Positions 6,128 to 8,201 of a DNA stretch of 8,201 bases are shown here, piece by piece. The stretch spans positions 1 through 8,201 of the forward strand of contig JBCCTX010000338.1 in the NCBI GenBank assembly GCA_039197765.1. Reading direction: 5' to 3'. This stretch comes from JBCCTX01 sp039197765. GTDB taxonomy: Bacteria; Bacteroidota; Bacteroidia; J057. The notes under the pieces were generated by a model. The model made no database searches. It had not been told where the DNA came from and saw only the letters and a list, made by a program, of their open reading frames with translations. The translations under genes were made by a program, and so were the position numbers. The first letter of the stretch is position 1. Each line of letters opens with the position of its first letter.

Positions 6128-7078
6128 ATGATGAATGAACATGTTAAATCCCTCATTCTACAGCGAACGGGGGCCTCATCCTTATCTGAGAGAGAGGTAA
6201 TTCAGGAATTGTGGAGTGGGTATGGGAAGATTCTACGCGTAGAATTAGAGAATGCCTCTGTGGAAAGTGTTGTGGTAAAGCACGTCCAATTACCCCAAAA
6301 GACAAAGCACCCCCGAGGATGGAATACTGATTTAGGGCACCAACGAAAGGTGAAATCCTACCAAGTGGAAACTACGTGGTATGATACGTATGGCAAAGAC
6401 AGCGCTGCTCGCCTTCCGCACTGTTTAGCCATCGAGTCGCAAGAGGATGAGGTGCTGATGGTATTAGAAGATTTGGATCAAGCGGGCTATCCCTTACGTA
6501 AAAGGGCGCTCGAATGGGAAGAAATTCAGACCTGTTTGGCATGGTTGGCCCAATTTCACGCAAGTTACCTGGGAAGAACTCCAGATGGACTTTGGGAAGT
6601 CGGTACGTACTGGCATTTGGACACCAGACCTCAGGAATTAGCCATTCTGGATGACCAACGGCTGAGAGAGGCAGCCCCTGCCATTGATGAAAAATTGAAT
6701 TCCTGCACATACAAAACCTTCGTTCACGGGGATGCCAAACTAGCAAATTTTTGTTTTGCCAAGGATGGGCAGGTAGCTGGAGTGGATTTTCAGTATGTAG
6801 GGGGAGGCTGTGGAATGAAGGATGTAGCCTATTTCATCGGAAGTTGTCTGAATGAAAGAGAATGTGAACGGTTAGAAGCCCCAATTCTAGAGACCTATTT
6901 CAAGTATTTACATCGTGAGCTTAAGGAAAGAAATGAAGCCCTAGAAAAGGAATGGAGATCTCTCTATCGAGTAGCTTGGGCGGACTTCCATCGATTTTTA
7001 AAAGGATGGAGTCCAGGGCACTGGAAGCTCAATAGCTACAGTGAACGCGTAACGGCGGAAGTGATTAATAGCCTGTAG
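6128..7078 (+). CDS. CHK/ecdysteroid-kinase-like phosphotransferase (APH fold)
   Basis: This 316-residue protein has the protein-kinase-like fold used by choline, aminoglycoside and ecdysteroid kinases. A probable ATP-binding lysine is Lys51 in VVVKHV, and a charged segment GHQRKVKSYQVETTWYD (70-86) contains the candidate partner Glu81. MVLEDLDQAGYP (111-122) is the hinge region. The Brenner motif VHGDAKLANFCF (199-210) gives catalytic Asp202 and Asn207, and VDFQYVG (219-225) gives the metal-binding Asp220. The style resembles bacterial proteins annotated as 'phosphotransferase' or, misleadingly, 'oxidoreductase family' (EcKinase/DUF1679-like) more than antibiotic kinases. It presumably phosphorylates a small hydroxylated molecule; the substrate is unknown. 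The first ATG follows the hxlR stop without a gap and in the same frame; a second ATG follows at 6131. There is no Shine-Dalgarno at proper distance (AAGGAGG at 6098-6104 is too far), so translation is probably coupled to hxlR. Confidence 0.88.
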   Translation: MMNEHVKSLILQRTGASSLSEREVIQELWSGYGKILRVELENASVESVVVKHVQLPQKTKHPRGWNTDLGHQRKVKSYQVETTWYDTYGKDSAARLPHCLAIESQEDEVLMVLEDLDQAGYPLRKRALEWEEIQTCLAWLAQFHASYLGRTPDGLWEVGTYWHLDTRPQELAILDDQRLREAAPAIDEKLNSCTYKTFVHGDAKLANFCFAKDGQVAGVDFQYVGGGCGMKDVAYFIGSCLNERECERLEAPILETYFKYLHRELKERNEALEKEWRSLYRVAWADFHRFLKGWSPGHWKLNSYSERVTAEVINSL

Positions 7079-7080
7079 AT

Positions 7081-7908
7081 ATGAATTTGACACAACTTAC
7101 CCATACAGCAGTTAAGGCAGCCCTCTCCGCAGGTGAAGTTATCCAACAGTATATGCATGAGGATATTGCTGTCGAGAAAAAGAAAGGGGGGGGAAGTTAT
7201 GCCTCACAAGTCGTAACAGTCGTAGACAAGGAATGTGAAAGTGTAATTCTTGCTCACCTGTTGCCTACCTGTAAAGAATTTGACTTTGCCTTGCTTTCGG
7301 AAGAACGAGAAGACGATGGCAGTCGATTCAAAAAAGATTTTTTTTGGTGCATAGACCCCATGGATGGGACACTTTCTTTTATCAACAAGCGACCGGGCTT
7401 TTCCGTATCGATAGCCTTAGTCGCCCAAGACGGGACGCCTTACCTCGGCGTAGTGTATGATCCCAGCAGGGATATATTATACCACGCCATTAAAGGGTAT
7501 GGCGTTTATAAGAATGGTAATCCATGGGAAATAAATCCTGGAAATGAGCATCTGACTTATGTGACCGATCGAAAGCTGGAGGATACCCCCCGAGTGGAAG
7601 AAATCAACCATTTTTTGCAGGTACAGGTAGAGAAATTGGGGTTAAAGGGTGTAAAGGAAATGGATGGTGCGGGGTCTGTCTTGAATGCCATTCGTGTATT
7701 AGAAAATGGTCCTGCCTGTATGTTAAAATTCCCGAAACAAGAAAAGGGTGGAGGAAGCATATGGGACTATGCTGCAACGGCCTGTATATACCAGGAATTG
7801 GGGCTGCCTGCCACAAGTTTTGGAGGAGGGAAATTGGATTTGAATGGAAAGGAGGATACGTTCATGAATCAGGAAGGGGTGTTTTTTGGTAATTTAGTTA
7901 ACCTATAA
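7081..7908 (+). CDS. Inositol monophosphatase-family phosphatase (IMPase/CysQ-like)
   Basis: This 275-residue protein belongs to the Mg2+-dependent, Li+-sensitive phosphatase superfamily (inositol monophosphatase, PAP phosphatase CysQ, histidinol-phosphatase types). Visible signatures are TVVD (46-49), LLSEE (71-75), IDPMDGTLSFINKRPGFSVS (91-110) and SIWDYAA (226-232). Metal ligands expected at Glu74 or Glu75, Asp92, Asp95 and Asp229 are all present. It starts 2 bases after the kinase stop, with no clear ribosome-binding site, so it is almost certainly co-transcribed and translationally coupled. DPMDGT with Met instead of the commoner Leu or Ile is a conservative change. Which phosphate ester it removes is not evident; inositol phosphate, 3'-phosphoadenosine 5'-phosphate or the product of the neighbouring kinase are possible. 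Confidence 0.92.
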   Translation: MNLTQLTHTAVKAALSAGEVIQQYMHEDIAVEKKKGGGSYASQVVTVVDKECESVILAHLLPTCKEFDFALLSEEREDDGSRFKKDFFWCIDPMDGTLSFINKRPGFSVSIALVAQDGTPYLGVVYDPSRDILYHAIKGYGVYKNGNPWEINPGNEHLTYVTDRKLEDTPRVEEINHFLQVQVEKLGLKGVKEMDGAGSVLNAIRVLENGPACMLKFPKQEKGGGSIWDYAATACIYQELGLPATSFGGGKLDLNGKEDTFMNQEGVFFGNLVNL

Positions 7909-7932
7909 GCAATGCTCATACAAATAACTTGC

Positions 7933-8049
7933 ATGATAGGGATAGAAACAGAAAGATTGGTCTTTCGGCAATGGCAACAGTAGGAATACCCCAAGATTAC
8001 CGATTTTTTTTCTCATGAAGCGAAGTACAATGAACATATACCTGAATAA
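7933..8049 (+). pseudogene. N-terminal relic of a GNAT acetyltransferase, with in-frame TAG
   Basis: From the ATG at 7933 the frame reads MIGIETERLVFRQWQQ, then TAG (7981-7983), then EYPKITDFFSHEAKYNEHIPE and TAA at 8047. ETERL.FRQW followed by a D/E-Y-P and an FF-S-EA segment is the familiar N-terminus of RimJ/Acetyltransf_3-type GNAT enzymes. The stop sits where such proteins have an ordinary residue just before (D/E)-Y/L, so one base change of a CAG, GAG or AAG codon could explain it. The rest of the gene, about 130 residues including the acetyl-CoA site, is absent. Family identity rests on a short match recognised by eye. Confidence 0.6.
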
Positions 8050-8056
8050 TAATAGA

Positions 8057-8201
8057 ATGGAAATGAAAGTATTGAAATTCCTTTTAGGCCTATGGGCCCT
8101 TGTTACCATACATACTGCAACGGCTCAGAATAGCTTTCAACGCAAGTTTCAAGACAAAACCCGACCTTCTGCGGAACACCTGCGAATAGATTTTAAGGAT
8201 A
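8057..8201 (+). CDS. Unrecognised secreted protein, 5' part only
   Basis: An open frame runs off the window end. It starts MEMKVLKFLLGLWALVTIHT and continues ATAQNSF, a clear Sec signal peptide with a type I cleavage site after ATA and mature N-terminus QN, a common Bacteroidota pattern. There is no lipobox cysteine. The ~25 visible mature residues (through KFQDKTRPSAEHLRIDF) are not enough to name a family. The start could be 8057 or 8063; in-frame ATGs at 8015 and 8030 exist, but they would place a polar stretch before the signal and overlap the acetyltransferase relic. No good promoter is visible; the nearest upstream region is the relic itself. Confidence 0.6.
   Translation, partial: MEMKVLKFLLGLWALVTIHTATAQNSFQRKFQDKTRPSAEHLRIDFKD

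Noticed and set aside
5806..6156. 116-codon minus-strand ORF antisense to the HxlR gene
   Set aside because: It mirrors the winged-helix coding sequence; no start signal or protein features.
6372..6746. 124-codon minus-strand ORF antisense to the kinase
   Set aside because: It covers conserved kinase motifs on the opposite strand and shows no motif of its own; a shadow ORF.
6128..7078. Aminoglycoside-resistance kinase
   Set aside because: The fold and HGD motif are shared, but the surrounding blocks are EcKinase/CHK-like and the context is metabolic, so a resistance call is not supported.
7903..8109. 68-codon minus-strand ORF over the acetyltransferase relic
   Set aside because: The plus strand explains the region better, with GNAT-like residues and a signal peptide; the minus ORF resembles nothing.

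Overview
The window looks like an accessory, metabolism-oriented stretch of a Bacteroidota chromosome (Cytophagia- or Saprospiria-like, possibly marine; inferred). Support comes from the family mix: a NUP-type lipoprotein, a secreted agmatine-deiminase-family lipoprotein and a membrane-anchored penicillin acylase. Promoter-like TAnnTTTG boxes, as in the Bacteroidota -7 element, and mostly weak Shine-Dalgarno sequences also fit. I see no rRNA, tRNA, CRISPR array, transposase or phage gene.

Region 1 (1-4811, all +) encodes three extracytoplasmic proteins: a NUP-family 'purine nucleoside permease' lipoprotein, an agmatine/peptidylarginine deiminase-family lipoprotein in noticeably AT-richer DNA, and a 786-residue penicillin-acylase-family Ntn hydrolase. 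All three could take part in scavenging nitrogen-containing compounds outside the cytoplasm, but nothing shows they form one pathway.

Region 2 (4812-5755) holds a minus-strand NAD(P)-binding reductase of the F420:NADP-oxidoreductase-like family. It is divergent from an HxlR-family regulator across 112 bp. That gap contains inverted repeats and two opposed promoter-like signals, a classic layout for a regulator controlling itself and its divergent neighbour.

Region 3 (5756-7908, +) is a very compact operon: HxlR regulator, a CHK/ecdysteroid-kinase-like phosphotransferase starting on the base after the regulator's stop and in the same frame, then an inositol-monophosphatase-family phosphatase 2 bases later. 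A thiol-type regulator with a reductase, a small-molecule kinase and a sugar/nucleotide-type phosphatase forms the most system-like group here. Its substrate cannot be read from the sequence.

Region 4 (7909-8201) carries a short relic of a GNAT acetyltransferase gene (N-terminal part only, with an in-frame TAG). It is followed by the first ~48 codons of an unrecognised secreted protein that runs off the window.
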